Positions 1 to 14,875 of a DNA stretch of 64,000 nt are shown one piece after another (position 1 is the first letter of the stretch; every line of letters starts with the position of its first letter). The stretch covers positions 35,802,896-35,866,895 of the forward strand of contig OY744605.1 in NCBI GenBank assembly GCA_963556255.1. The letters are read 5' to 3'. This DNA is from Allolobophora icterica (taxonomy: Eukaryota; Annelida; Clitellata; Crassiclitellata; Lumbricidae). The notes below the pieces were generated by a model. It searched no databases, was not told the DNA's origin, and saw only the letters and a list, made by a program, of their open reading frames with translations. Position numbers and translations under genes: made by a program.

Positions 1-20
1 CTCAGCCTCAGTTGAAGGTA

Positions 21-26
21 TTTATT
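21..26 (-). promoter_or_regulatory. Candidate poly(A) signal for Cdx
   Basis: The minus strand reads AATAAA about 365 bases past the Cdx stop codon. It is the first canonical hexamer I see downstream, so the 3' UTR may end just outside the window. Position and motif only; no transcript evidence. Confidence 0.35.
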
Positions 27-391
27 ATGCAACTACTGTCCTCTGTGACTATAGCCTACATGAACAGCTCAACCATACATACAGTAGCGAAACTATGGAC
101 CTCACAACTGTGGGTGACATCGGTCCAAATTTGAAAAGAGGGGGCCCGCTTAGAGCCTGACAAAGTACGAACTGACCTAAGGAATATGCTGATGCTCGAT
201 ATTTGAAACTGTGTCCTTGAACTCAACATGTAAATTGTAAACCCTTGATCACGTAGCTCTTGCAGAATTAAAGGTAACATTTGCTACGTCGTGCAGATGT
301 AAGAACTAAAGAAATAGGCTTAGCGCAAAATGACTAACGTTGCTCTGCTGTTGCTAATAATAATTAGCCTGACCATCTTTTCTGCCCCAAA

Positions 392-798
392 TTAGTTTCT
401 TTGTGTTAATGAGCCAATCAGATTATTAGCTCTCATGACAACGGATGTCTGCATGGTTTCGCTTTTGATGCTGCCGCTGCTGCTAACCAAACAAGGTTGT
501 TGCTGTGGCAGACACAGCACTTGCTGCTGTTGCTGCTGGTGACATGGAAGTGGTTGTTGATGCTGCTGTTGTTGATTGTTTTGGCCGGACTCCGTCTTGC
601 GTCGATCCTTGCGTTCCTTGGCTCGTCTGTTCTGGAACCAGATCTTGACCTGTCTGTCGGTCAGTCCAACGGAACGGGCAATGGCGTTCTTACGGTCACT
701 GGTGGGGATGTAGGCAGCGCTGGTGTACAATCGTTCCAACTCCAGTCTCTGAGATTCGCTGTAGACAGTTCGGTATTTGTCCTTCGTTCGCGTCTTAC
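392..798 (-). CDS. Cdx: Caudal-type homeobox protein (Cdx), exon 2: homeodomain and C-terminus
   Basis: Terminal coding exon. The acceptor reads TTAATTGCAG just before base 798. The first two bases GT join the final G of exon 1 to make Gly, giving the Cdx-type lead-in [10 protein letters not shown]. The homeodomain follows, ending [13 protein letters not shown] with the W, F and N of recognition helix 3 present; KDKYR plus AKERK is the caudal-family signature. After it comes a Gln-rich tail with His and Pro, and a TAA stop at 392-394. The spliced protein is 434 residues, longer than typical vertebrate Cdx proteins. In the animals studied, caudal proteins are DNA-binding regulators of posterior and gut patterning and Cdx is the posterior ParaHox gene; this role is inferred here. 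Oddity: the segment between the conserved LELE of helix 1 and the W of helix 3 is one residue longer than in canonical 60-residue homeodomains ([12 protein letters not shown] region). Confidence 0.93.
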
Positions 799-883
799 CT
801 GCAATTAACGCACGACAAACGACATTGGTTATCATCAGCATAATCATTCACCAGTCATTGACTCATTTTATACATATATATAT

Positions 884-1180
884 AATATGTATGTATGTAT
901 GTATGTATATATGTAAATTGTTGTGTATTTGTTTGCATGTTTGTATGTAGGTATGTACATATTTATGTATGTATGTACAGTATGTTTGTATGTATGTATA
1001 TATGTCTGTATGTATGCATGTATATGTGTGTATGTATATATGTATGTAGGTTTGTATGTATATATTTTTCTATGCATATATGTATGTATGTATGTGTCTA
1101 TGTATATGTACGTGTATGTATAAATGTATTTATGTATTTGTATATATAAAATATGTATGTATGTATGCTTGTATGTAGCT
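884..1180. repeat. Imperfect (GTAT)n microsatellite
   Basis: About 300 bases of degenerate ATGT units inside the Cdx intron. It creates open but meaningless Tyr/Val/Cys/Met-rich frames on both strands. Confidence 0.9.
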
Positions 1181-1473
1181 ATATTCAGATTGACTGTACA
1201 GAATATGGCCAGCGATGCATATGTCAACACTGTTTAGCAATTTAAGTATTCCTGTTGCAAGAGAAATTCAAGGAAACAGGATTTGTTCAAAGCTTTAACG
1301 TCGACTGTTCTCTGTTTTCTTTATGGACTAAATGCCTCAACAACTACGATGACTTTGTGATCGACGGTTAATTTGTTTTGATAGACATCTGTGGTTGTTG
1401 GATGATGTTTCCTTATCCCGGATTTTATGCAGCGTGTTGCTTTGATTTGAGCAACTTGTTTAAAGCACAACAT

Positions 1474-1522
<49 letters not shown>
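1474..1522. repeat. (TA)n microsatellite
   Basis: About 24 TA units in the Cdx intron, followed by a GT-rich stretch. Confidence 0.9.
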
Positions 1523-1525
<3 letters not shown>

Positions 1526-1879
1526 GTGTGTGGGGTGTGTGAAGGTGTGTATGCGGTGGTGTGCGTGCGCGTGCATAGGGCCTACATGTTTTTGTAAACA
1601 GACTCAAAATGTGGTCTATGCAGTAAAGATTAGGCTATAGTCCGGTGCAGGAAAAGAAGAATCCTAATATAAATACAAGACTTTCTACCTATGGGGAATA
1701 TGTAATAAACGCCGGCGACCCATGCACCAAGGCATCAACAGCTGACGCACCATGAGGAGAGGAAGGGGAGAGCCATGCAGACAAAGATGACGAGGAAGGG
1801 CAAATCACTCCTAACCTTAGGCTTATGTCCCTCTCTCTTTTCTCTTGTGCTATCCTTTCCTGTCATGTCTTCTCCTCTC

Positions 1880-2032
<153 letters not shown>

Positions 2033-2080
2033 TGTCTTGGATTTATTTAAGTAGGCCCGAATAGTAAGGAAGTGACCTAC

Positions 2081-2978
2081 CTGTTGATTTTGTAGACTTT
2101 CGTTGATGAGTATCGATGGAGGGAGACGTGATAGAATAGACGCATACGTCTTCACTGAAAGATCCTGAATTCTTCTCGTCTAATTTGCTTTCTTCAGTTT
2201 TCCTACACAAACTAGGAACGAAAGAACTGTTTACTTTGATTTGTGTTTGTGGCGAATGATTGGAACCGGAAGTAGTTTGGACTGAATTGTCTAAAACAGG
2301 AGGCCGCTGCATGAGGCTGCTACGACGGAACGAGGACGGATTCGCTTCGTTGCACTTAAGACCATCTCGACCAGAAAGTGTATGATGCTGACGCTGGTTG
2401 AAGATAGGTAGCCGTAACGATGCTTGATTGTCCATAGCGACGATGCCTTGTCCGCTGCTGCTACGGTTGCTGAAGATGGCCATCTCTTCGCCGACTTCAG
2501 GCTTGTGGTGCGATTGTGGCGGTTGAATTGTTTGATAAACGTTCGAAGAGTATAGATAATCTACCATCTCTCCAGTAGAATTTTGATATCCTGGAACGTC
2601 CCTGTTCCACTGGAGATGGCTAATAGCGAGTGAAGGATGGTGGTGGCGACTGGGTATCGCGTTATAAGTGGGCGAAACCTGGTAACCTTCTCGGGTAGTC
2701 TGTTGGTGCTCGTGACTTCTCCAGAAATCGTCTTTATTGCAGGCGTCGTGGAGCATGTTCTGGAAGTATCGATCACTGTCTTGTGATTGCAGCAGACCGT
2801 ATCTTTCCGCCGGATAAATGTCCACGTTGCTTGCCCGTACCTGGAACGCGTGCTGAGCATTTGGAGCGCTTCCTAAGGGCCTCAACTGAGCCGAGTACGA
2901 ATTCGGATTGAATGGGCGCAGTTTACAAGTTTCATGGCCATGGTAAAGATGCGAAGAATCGCAAGAGTTGAACAGCAT
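2081..2978 (-). CDS. Cdx: Caudal-type homeobox protein (Cdx), exon 1: N-terminal region
   Basis: Coding exon 1 gives 299 residues plus one base. The start is the first ATG of the open frame, in a fair context (A at -3), and no upstream in-frame ATG extends it. The donor is ATCAACAG/GTAGGT at 2081/2080. The splice restores a continuous frame into the homeodomain of exon 2, which is the main evidence that this is the same gene. The protein is Ser/Gln/His/Asn-rich and probably disordered, as expected for a transactivation region. I see no close match to the vertebrate Cdx N-terminus and no recognisable PYEWM-type hexapeptide before the homeodomain, where most Cdx proteins carry one. It may be diverged beyond recognition by eye. 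Confidence 0.85.
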
Positions 2979-5900
2979 CTTAAGCTAGTTATTATCGCTC
3001 GCTCGTCGGGTATTTAAAAAAAACCACCACATAGGCCTATACGCTGTGTACTTCAGATGTCTTCCGAAAGTACGAACTCAGTAGCTAATTTCAAAACGTT
3101 TTTTCGTTTGGTTGTCAAGTCTTCAGAAAAGGCAAAGGTCTTTTCTAAAACACTCTGATCTATTGCGCACATATAAAATAAAATCCTGAACCTAAGTCTC
3201 TATGAAAGCTGATTGTAACCTCTACAAGAAAGATGTCAACCGTTGTCTGGTTATCCCGGGCAGCGAACGCGGATGTTGCGATCTCCTAGATGTAACTGAA
3301 GGTACTGTTCGGTTGCTGAACCCTTATAACGGTCTGATGACTGGTTGGTGTTCACTAATTACGAAACCTGTGCTTGACTAGGATTCCGAATTTCATAGAA
3401 TTTGACAAATCATTAGAATCCTGAAGGCTGTTGGGAACTCGCAGGCATAGCTCATGCAGGGCTCGATTCATTATTGTGCCGTGAAGGGCAGTCTTGAGGC
3501 TAAGGAAGGCTAGGCCGTTTAGTGCACTCCATTCATGCTATGCTCCTCCTCCTCCTCTTGCTGCTCCTCCTCCTCCTCCTCCTCCTCCTCCTCCTTCTCT
3601 TACGATCTAAGTCTCAATCGGTGCGTTGGGTTGACGTTACCTCTAACCGGTTAACTGTGTGGGAGAGAGGAACAGTGTTCGTTTGTGAACCCTATATCGC
3701 GACAATAAATCTTTCCCGTTAAAGAACGACGAGGAGATCGGGTGTCAAAGACTCGGGGTAAATTGTCGTCGGCTAGCGTTGAAATACGCGCCCGCCTATT
3801 TATTACCTGCCTCTGCTTTTGAGCTGCGGTCTTTGCATTGAATTGAACTTCGCGGACCTGATACTCAACTACCGTAATTGATAAACGACGAATTATTTCT
3901 GTTATTTCTCCAACGGTTTCTGGTATTAAGGGAAATTGATACAAATTTCGATTGCAATATGGTAGGCCTTTGCGTTAGATTGAAACCGATCGGTCTATCT
4001 TCTTGTCCTGTATCTTAAGCAATTTAAAGAACCGAATCGTGATCTGTAGACCTATGAAGCCTAGGCTGTATAGCCATTGAATAGATCAGCTTCTGAGGAA
4101 TTCTATCGACGTAATTCTCTTACAACACAATCTGTCGTCTTCCTTAGGCATAGCGTGCTTCACACCGAGTAAGCCCTACTGATCATTTTCAGAGCAGACC
4201 AGCTATGACAGCAAAGATTTCAGAAAAATGAATGAAGTCTTTAAGCAATCAGCTGTAGCGGAAAAGTAAGTAGGCCTAATCACATGGCTCCCCATATCAA
4301 AGGTTATAGTTTACGCTTCCTCGGCAACAGGCTCATAGCCCCGTTTTTATAATTATATTGTGTGCTACATTTATATTCCGATATTCGATCTCTTCGAGAA
4401 TCACATGCTTGAGACCATTAACATTTTGACTGTGATTTTATCTGGCGAAATCCTTTCATAGCGCTGTCTCTTATAAGAAAGGGCGCCAAATCAGTTTAGT
4501 TGTAGGCTTACGTACCTAGGCCTACGATGTGCAAGCCAGAGAAATGCGTGTAAATCTATAAGATAATTATAGTCAAGATAAGACGAAGGCCTGCCTGGTC
4601 TTAAGGTTGCCTTTGCATTCAAAATGATTCTTCTCCAATGATTCCTGGAAGTCAGTTTGACTGTTCGGGTCGGGAGCGCCACTGATGAGTTTTGTCTTGA
4701 AGTGGTCATCAGATTACAATTACAATACCTGCTTTGAAATTAGAGACTCATCGCAGGCAATGCTGCGACGATTCTCTCTTTATAGCTGACATGATTTACT
4801 GAAATTTACGTTATTTATTTTCAAACATTTATTAAAATTGAAAAAATTAAATAATGAAAATGGTCTAACCGTCTACACTAGAGTAAACTGAACTGCTGAT
4901 TCAATACTTCCGGAAAAACTTATGATTAAAACTTAACGGTGAACCCCATAGAACATAATTTATTACACCAACACTATAATACTTCCATCTAGCGAATAAT
5001 AATTAAAAAATAATGCAACGTTGTTTAATTTATGAAGGCCCTAGGCGGCTGTCTAGTTTGCCTAACAGACGAACCGGGCCTGCTTAAGTGCTTTGCAATG
5101 TATTTCAAAATATTAAAATCAAGATTTCGACAAGACTTTGGAGGGAATAGAATTTAAGTTTTGTAGACCTATCAGTTAATCGACTTTTAGAATCCAACTA
5201 CATGGATGGTAACAATATAATATATGGCTGTATGCGATGGGGAGGAAATAGAAGTAGATGAAGATGAGGAGTGGGATGGAATTGTTAATGGTGTACTGCA
5301 CGAAGGGGGATGGAAAGGGAAGGCAATTCCACGATTACTCATTAAAGAAATGTGGAGATCTTTTGCTAGCTTTCAGATAATTTAACACGGCTAAACAATA
5401 TCGCGATTATATATAGGCCTATGCATACCATGACCTCATTAGCGTCATTTACAATAATTAGTGAAATGGCCCGAGGAACGCGCATTTTGAGGCAGACATA
5501 TCACACGATTGAGAAGGGTGTTAATAACAACAGAATGGAGGCGCTATAGGCTACAAATAGGGGCTTTAATACTTGATAAGTTTCCCTGAAATGGATTTAT
5601 GATCTGTCGGGGTGAAGTGACCGTAGTCGTAAGTCGCCTCTGCTGCGAAACAAATTAGTCTGGCGGCGTCAACTACGACACATCTTTATCATCGTAATCA
5701 TTGCCCCGTCGTCTTTGACTCAGAGACCAAAACGAAGAAAGGCCTCGAGACGTTTACGGCAACCTATTGGACCAGAGTATACCCGTTTATAGGCCTCTGC
5801 AAATATAGTAGCTCTTTAAATTTGCCTGGATATGTTAAACCTTGTATACACATAGGCCTGGGTTAATTATAATAGTGATCGGTTATTGCGCGTTCTCTCT

Positions 5901-6370
5901 CTTACACTTAATACCAGTTAACCCGGTCTTTTCTATATCAGTTGCTTTATATTGCGGTCGTTGAGTATTTCTAAGCAATAGTTAATTAACGCATCTGTTA
6001 GATTGTCATACGTAAGCTTAGCCTACTCGATGCACATTCGTAAAACGTTACTTCGGGACATCTCTCTGCCTCGTATCACTGTCGCGATATTTGTTTAAAT
6101 AAAATGACAGTTATAGGCCTACTTGCGACGATTGTAATTTGCAAATACATGCCTAATTATATCTTACCTATATCAGTAGAAGTTTCAGTTTAGCGACGCT
6201 GTGTCATAACAAAGATGATTAGCGTCGCCCTCCTCCTTTATCCAGGCTTGGGACTGGCACTGTCACAGTACGAACAGTGGCGGAGTTTACCTATATCATG
6301 CATGTATTATGTATTTATAGATAATCATACGCAGAAACGGATCCAGAAGGTTTATGAGGGGACCAAATAT
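2979..6370. other. Cdx upstream region, no gene seen
   Basis: About 3.4 kb with no convincing coding frame and no mobile-element terminus recognised. A T/A-rich TTTAAATA-like stretch sits about 30 bases before the Cdx ATG on the minus strand. Base composition is mixed and TAGGCCTA-type words recur (near 3032, 4269, 4518, 5417, 6115). Because it is the least TE-like stretch of the window, it is the natural place to look for Cdx cis-regulatory DNA; that is inference. Confidence 0.5.
3541..3600. repeat. (CTC)n trinucleotide repeat
   Basis: Imperfect CCT/CTC run of about 60 bases on the plus strand, giving a poly-Leu shadow frame. Confidence 0.9.
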
Positions 6371-6649
6371 AATACATACATACATACATACATACATACA
6401 TACATACATACATACATACATACATACATACATACATACATACATACATGCATACATGCATACATACATACATACATATATACATGCATAGATACAAACA
6501 TACAAACACACACACATACAGACATACATACATACATACACATACATACATGATTACATACATACATACGCACACATGCATGCATACATACATACATACA
6601 CACGTACATACATACATACGTACGTACATGCATACATGCACACATACAT
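6371..6649. repeat. (CATA)n microsatellite
   Basis: Long CATA tetranucleotide array, perfect at first and then degenerate. The same array resumes after 9272, showing that the DNA between was inserted into it. Confidence 0.93.
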
Positions 6650-6890
6650 TAGGGTGGTCCAGAAAGTTGCAGAAACCATACCGGAAATTTTAAGTTTGTG
6701 GAATCATTTCTCCACAAGGCTTCTGTTTGTCTACTGGGGGGTAGATAGTTTGCCTGTTAAATTTCAGCCTGACTGTGCAACATTTAGAGGTCAACCCATT
6801 CTCAACATTTTACTTTGTGCTAATGTGTCTTTTAGTCATGTTTACAGGCATTACTAAACTAATATGGCTTCATCTAGTTTGAAATCCGAC

Positions 6891-7772
6891 CAGTCTTGTT
6901 GTCAAGACCTTAAACCTCAAGACCAAGCCCAAGACTTTGAACCTTGAGACCAAGACCAAGACCAAGACCCTGAACCTCGAGACCAAGACTCAGACCAAGA
7001 CTTTGAACTTCAAGACCAAGACCAAGACTTTGAACCTCAAGACCAAGACCGAGACCAAGACCCAAAAATCCCATTCAGGTCAAGACTTCTTTTCCTTACA
7101 CAAACAATTGTGGAGTCGATATTTTAATAAAAACGTGAGTCGTTTATTTTATTCATGCAAATTAACTTTAAATGCAGGCTGCAGAGAATTCCGCATTCGT
7201 ATTTACAAAAGTCCTTCATGCAGAATATTATTACAAATGCCTTCTGTATTTTATAAGAAAAAATTCGTTCAGAATTTTCTGACCAAGACGTGCCATGTGG
7301 GCCTCAAAAATTCCGCCTTGTGAAAAAGCTAGGTGCTGAAGTCGCTGGCACACACAGTAACTTTCCAAGCACTGGATGTAAATGTACAAATCGTGAGCCT
7401 TTTTGAAATCCTCCCATGGTTTATCAGAAACAAGTCTCGGCAGGGCTTCCCTAAACAGAATAAGTTAGTTGCTGCTGCAGATGGATTTTCATGACCAACA
7501 AGACTTGCATCCGTCCGTAGGTATTTGTTGTAGGTTATGATGCAAACAGGTTGATAAGTTTTTAAATTCTTGTTAAATGACTGTTCGTATTGACAGCCGG
7601 TCTTGGTCTTACGAGACCAAGACCAAGACTTTGAACCTCAAGACCAAGACCAAGACCTTGAACATCAAGACCAAGACTAAGACCAAGACTTTTGGTCTCA
7701 AGACCAAGACTTTTAAAAACGAACTCGAGTGCACTCGAGACCAAGACCTCGGTCTCGAGGACAACAAGCCTG
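6891..7772. mobile_element. Non-autonomous hAT-like element with GACCAA-type subterminal repeats
   Basis: Starts CAGTCTTGTTGTC and ends in the inverse, GACAACAAGCCTG. The 8-base flanks AATCCGAC and GATCCGAC match at 7 of 8, as for hAT target duplications. Both ends carry long runs of AAGACCAAGACTTTGAACCTC-like units, which explains the Lys-Thr and Glu-Asp-Gln repeat peptides in all frames. No transposase is seen. A relative lies at 37711-38477. Confidence 0.75.
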
Positions 7773-7916
7773 GATCCGACCCAGAGCACTGACTATTGGG
7801 AAAGCCAACCTCTCAGTTATCTACAGCACGATTACCACGTTGCCTGGATGTACTGCAGCTACTTCAGTTTCATCATATCACTGAAGGAAGGTTAGAACCC
7901 TTCCGGAAAGTTACAA

Positions 7917-9160
7917 ATGGCCTGTGACGCAGTTATTTGTATTTGGATGCGAGCCAGAATACCAACACAGCGGGTTGACTCGTGTGTCAGAAAATTGTCA
8001 AAGCTGTATCAGAACTACCTGGCTCTGAAGGTTCACAGAACACGAAAGCGAGAAAGTGGCAGGATGAAAGAAGACATGTTCAAAAGTGATCTTCAAGAAT
8101 TGTTTGATATTGCCACAAAGGACGTTATGACAGAAATCCAGCAGGAAGAAGCTCGGGAATTCTTTCGAATGCAAGGAGAAGACTTATTTTCCAGCAGCAT
8201 GGGTGGAGTAGACTTGAAGACTGCAGCAAAAGAAAGCAGAAAGAGGCAACGACAGGAAAAGGAGAGAATAGTGAAAGTAAAATACGACGAACGCAAGACA
8301 AGGGCATTAACGAAACAGGAAATGAACTTTCTGCTTTAGGCCTGCATCTAGTCAGGAGTCAGAGGGAGATGATGAGGGTTCAATTCAGTCATGTACGTCT
8401 AAAATGTCTACATCAACAGCTGCCACTGCTGCTTCATCATCAAGAAAGAGATCTAAGAACATCTTCCAGTCCCCTGAAGTTGTTGGTGCTTTGGATCGTG
8501 TTGGCCTTCCAGACCGTGGTGCTGTGTTTATAGCTGGAGCTGTTGCACAATCGCTTGGCCATGACATTTCACAAATTACACTATCTCGAAGTTCAATCAG
8601 ACGATTTAGAATAAAAGGAAGATAAGAGACAGCTACAATGGAAGAAATAGAGTGTTCACTGGCAGGACCGTTATTGCTGCACTGGGACGGCAAAATGTTG
8701 CCTGACACTGATGGATCAAAGGAAAGTGTGGACCGCATAGCTGTTATTGTCACTGGAAATGGTAATTCCAAAAATGAAGAGAGGTACAGATGAGTCTCAG
8801 GCCAAGGCCTGTGCTGAAGCAATTGAGAAATGGAATCTGAGTTCCCGGATCAAAGGCCTCGTATTTGACACAACAGCCAGCAAAACAGGGCTTCATAAAG
8901 GCGCATGCGTTAGAATTGAAAACGCGCTGGGAACTGAAATGGTATGGAATGCATGCCGTCATCACGTCATGGAAGTCGTCTTGTCAAATGTCTTCTTGTC
9001 AAGGAACAGACACAGTTTATTCTTCGACTGGTTGCAAACCATCGCAGGAATTTCCCAACTCCACTCAAGACAGCGCTCATGTCATAGATTAACCATTGCG
9101 GAACAATTTATCTGTTTTTGTTGTGATAACATAAAAACTGTTACATGGGTTGACCTCTAA
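7917..9160 (+). pseudogene. Broken transposase-like gene of the TAGGGTGGTCC element
   Basis: Three successive frames look like pieces of one protein: a Lys/Arg/Glu-rich helical part (7917-8339), a Ser/Arg-rich part (about 8347-8625), and a part reading HWDGK, then FDTTASKTG, then CRHHVMEVV (about 8626-8990), with frameshifts and stops between. The HWDGK...FDTT...CRHH pattern resembles, from my general knowledge, uncharacterised transposon-borne proteins of marine invertebrates; the acidic residues could be catalytic. No functional product is possible from this copy. Identification as the element's own transposase rests mainly on its position between the TIRs. Confidence 0.55.
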
Positions 9161-9511
9161 ATCTTATTTGTTTTCATTAAAATTTTGCATGATTGTTATA
9201 ATCATGATAAAGAACAAAACTCGCCTTGAGGACAACTGAAATCTGTTACATGATTGTTGTGGACCACCCTAACATCCATACATAATTACATACATGATAA
9301 TACATACATATATACACACTATAGTATACATACATACTTACATCATAGGTACTAATAAATCAAATTGTCCGGTTTTATTTCAGCATTTTCTTTTTATTTC
9401 GTCATTTTATTTTCTTCATGAACGATCACGTAGTGGTCATCATCTACTTCGTAATGGGGGGCCATGTCCAGTGTAAATATGAATGGGGGCCATGGCCGGA
9501 TCAGCCTCTGA

Positions 9512-12108
<2,597 letters not shown>

Positions 12109-12583
12109 GGGGTCGTCCATTAATTATGTCAACAAAATGGGGGAGGGAGGGGGTCTGAACAAGTTTGACAATTATTGACAAGGGGGAGAAGGGTGTTCAA
12201 GACAAATTGACGTCAACAATAATTTTATCAAAAAGCAACCATAGATTCGGAAAGTCTTTATGAGTGATCTATACATTTGTTGTCTGTAATTTAATCAAAC
12301 GCGATATTTTTTTCGTTTAAAATTATGTTGTTCATTGTTCGAAGATTAATGAGAAAATACGCTGTATAATCTCTTAAATGCGAATATCCTGGGTTCTTTT
12401 TGAAACCTAATATTTCAAGTTTCTTTATCGATGGAAAGATAATTTGTTTTGTCAGAGGGAAGATATATTTCTTTTGACACAATTATATTAGGGGGTCCTT
12501 GAATGTTTGACAGTTGTTGACATGGGGGAGGGAGGGGGTCAAAAACTGCCTAAAATTTGTTGACATAATTAATGGACGACCCC
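12109..12583. mobile_element. MITE with GGGGTCGTCC termini, 3-bp target duplication CTA
   Basis: GGGGTCGTCCATTAATTATG at the left is mirrored at the right end, with CTA on both sides. GGGGGAGGGAGGGGGTC blocks lie near each end. A 3-bp duplication of this type would fit a PIF/Harbinger-like or ISL2EU-like origin, which is inference. No coding frame. Confidence 0.75.
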
Positions 12584-12931
12584 CTATGTGACTATAGTTA
12601 TAGCGTCCGTAGAGCGTGCGCCCCTAGCGGAAAAAAGATTAACGTTGTGTTTACATAACAAAAGCATGCGGTTTCTATGAATAGACGAATAATTATTTTT
12701 TAGGCAATTGCTTGTGTACGCAGAAAATTATATTTTATATGCGCTGTATTGTCTATTACCATTTATATGATATTTTATTTTATTTAAAGCTAATTTTGCA
12801 GAACTTTGGCAGTGCGATGGGATGAGGCCTCATCTAGAAGAGGTTCTATCGACATCTTCCTCTTCACTCCACGCCCTCCAAGAGATATCCGGTCCCTCGG
12901 ATTTCCACCTAATGTCTTACATGATATAGCA

Positions 12932-13363
12932 AGGGGCTGTACCGAATAGTGATTATCACTATTCGGCCCAATACGAATAATTGAACCAACTATTCGGCCG
13001 AATACGAATACGAATACGAATAGTGTACAAAGTAGGTCTACCGACAACATTCAAAATTTCAAATGTAAGCAAAAGTTTCAGTTCAGTTAATTTAATACAT
13101 AAACTAAAAGTTTACGGTTTACTACATGTAATTTTTGCATCTTTCTGCCAGTCTGTGTAAACTAGGAATGGAACTAATTTAACTAAACTTATAAATTGTC
13201 ACTTACTTAACGTTCACTCCATTCGCTATGACAGCTGCATTATGCAGAAACAGATGTCACGTGACCACTATTCGTATTCGATCCGACCGCTACTATTCGG
13301 CCGAATACCGAATAGCTATTTGTCCCACTATTCGGCCCAGAAGCGAATATTCGGTACAGCCCT
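12932..13363. mobile_element. MITE with GGGCTGTACCGAATA ends
   Basis: Ends are GGGCTGTACCGAATA and TATTCGGTACAGCCC. The subterminal parts are packed with CGAATA/TATTCG words in both orientations. No coding capacity; no clear target duplication. Confidence 0.65.
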
Positions 13364-13831
13364 AATATATACTGATATATATATATACAGAGGTATAAGG
13401 TATCATTGAAAAATGCGTATAATTGATAAATCTATGCTACATGTATTATCAAAGTACAAAAGTGTTAAGTGTTCTAAGCAACGCTCAGTGCAAATCAAAC
13501 CGAAGTTACAGTAGGAAGGATAACCACACGTGGAAGTGGCTTTCTTCCCCTTCTCTGAAGAGGGATTTTGCGGAAAGGCAGCATTTTGTTGTCGCTGAAA
13601 CATTTCTCAAGGTGTTTTCGCATTTCTGAAGGCTCACCGAAGTCAACATCCAGCGTGGCAGAACCGGAAGCAATCTCAAAGGCATATGGACATTAAGCAG
13701 CTGCGTACAGCCCACACGAAGAGAAGTCCATTTGCTGCTGGCAGAGGAGGACTTTAACATGTAGAGGCCTAGGTCCCCGATATGGTTAGGTGCCTTGTAT
13801 GGACCTGACGCAATTGTCAGGCCGAGATTTG

Positions 13832-14235
13832 CCGAGATACGAATCGACCAATATCAAGCGCGAGCTATACCAATTCACCTAATTAGCGCCTTAGTCCCTT
13901 TTCATGACACTGTCGTTTGTCACGGTTTGTGACTGCTGATATTTTGTCTTCCTCGTTTTGCTGGTGTACCGATCGAAACGATTCGACCGATATCAATGTC
14001 ACAACTTCCTAAGAGTAAATAGATTATAGAATAGAGCAAGGATCATTGAGAGGATCATTGACTTCACTGGATTCTTTGCCCAGGCATGCCAACAATAAGT
14101 AGCATATAGCTTTGCCAAGACAAAATATCAGCAGTCACAAACCGTGACAAACGACAGTGTCATGAAAAGGGACTAAGGCGCTAATTAGGTGAATTGGTAT
14201 AGCTCGCGCTTGATATCGGTCGATTCGTATCTCGG
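13832..14235. repeat. Foldback with near-perfect 119-bp arms
   Basis: The arm 13832-13950 reappears inverted at 14117-14235 with one mismatch that I could find, around a loop of about 166 bp. Partial copies of the arm motif (CGATTCGACCGATATC) also lie in the loop near 13979. No gene inside. Confidence 0.85.
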
Positions 14236-14691
14236 CTGATGTAGTTCTAAACTGACTTAAATCGTACAATTTGTAATTATGTTGAAGGGGGATGCTTTTT
14301 GACGGAGAGATAATTTCTGGGGATACTTCTGCACGAGGGCGATAGTCCCTCCCGTTCACTTTCATCCGGCCGGATACTCCATTCTGCTAAGGGGATATAG
14401 TTGTATGGGGGATACTCTATTTCGTGACACCGGCGCCTCTGATACTACTAACACAGCAGATTCAGTTGACCTTGCTCCCTCGTCATGCAATGCAGGGCAG
14501 AATTAGAATATCCATAGCTCTATCGTAATAATGCATCAATCGATGTCACTCCAAAGCAGATTCGCAGTCAGGTCAATCCCGTGGCTCAGCTAGATGAGAC
14601 AGAAATGCAGTCTACGGAGAATAAGCATACAGAAACACAAGCGTCTTGAGTCAAGAACTGGAAGGTAGCCTACTAAGTATGAAACTCAGTG

Positions 14692-14875
14692 ACGAGGGGT
14701 ACCCGTACCCCCACTTTTGGACTGAGGGGTCCGTCCCCCACTTTTTGAACAATGCCAATCAATATTTAATTAAAGTGCCTTCCCATATATAGCAGTATCA
14801 GCCTTGCTTCGTGTCTGTAAGAAATTGGTAGGTCTACCCCACTTTTTAGACCAAAGTTACACTCGTGGGCCTATT
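14692..14875. mobile_element. MITE with GGGGGTACC-rich interior, inverted copy 2
   Basis: Inverse-orientation relative of 10907-11104: GGGGTACCCGTACCCCCACT at one side and ACTTTTTAGACCAAAGTTAC at the other. Confidence 0.55.

Larger units (their letters stand above)
6650..9271 (+). mobile_element. TIR DNA transposon (TAGGGTGGTCC termini), degenerate
   Basis: The ends are exact inverted repeats: TAGGGTGGTCC at 6650-6660 and GGACCACCCTA at 9261-9271. They are flanked by ACAT on both sides, but the element sits inside a CATA microsatellite, so the apparent 4-bp target duplication is uninformative. The interior holds a broken plus-strand coding region (7917-9160) and a separate hAT-type insertion (6891-7772). 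The superfamily is not identified. Confidence 0.75.

Noticed and set aside
868..1230. Open frames rich in Tyr, Val, Cys, Met (and the similar ones at 6296-6693)
   Set aside because: They are translations of tetranucleotide microsatellites and occur on both strands.
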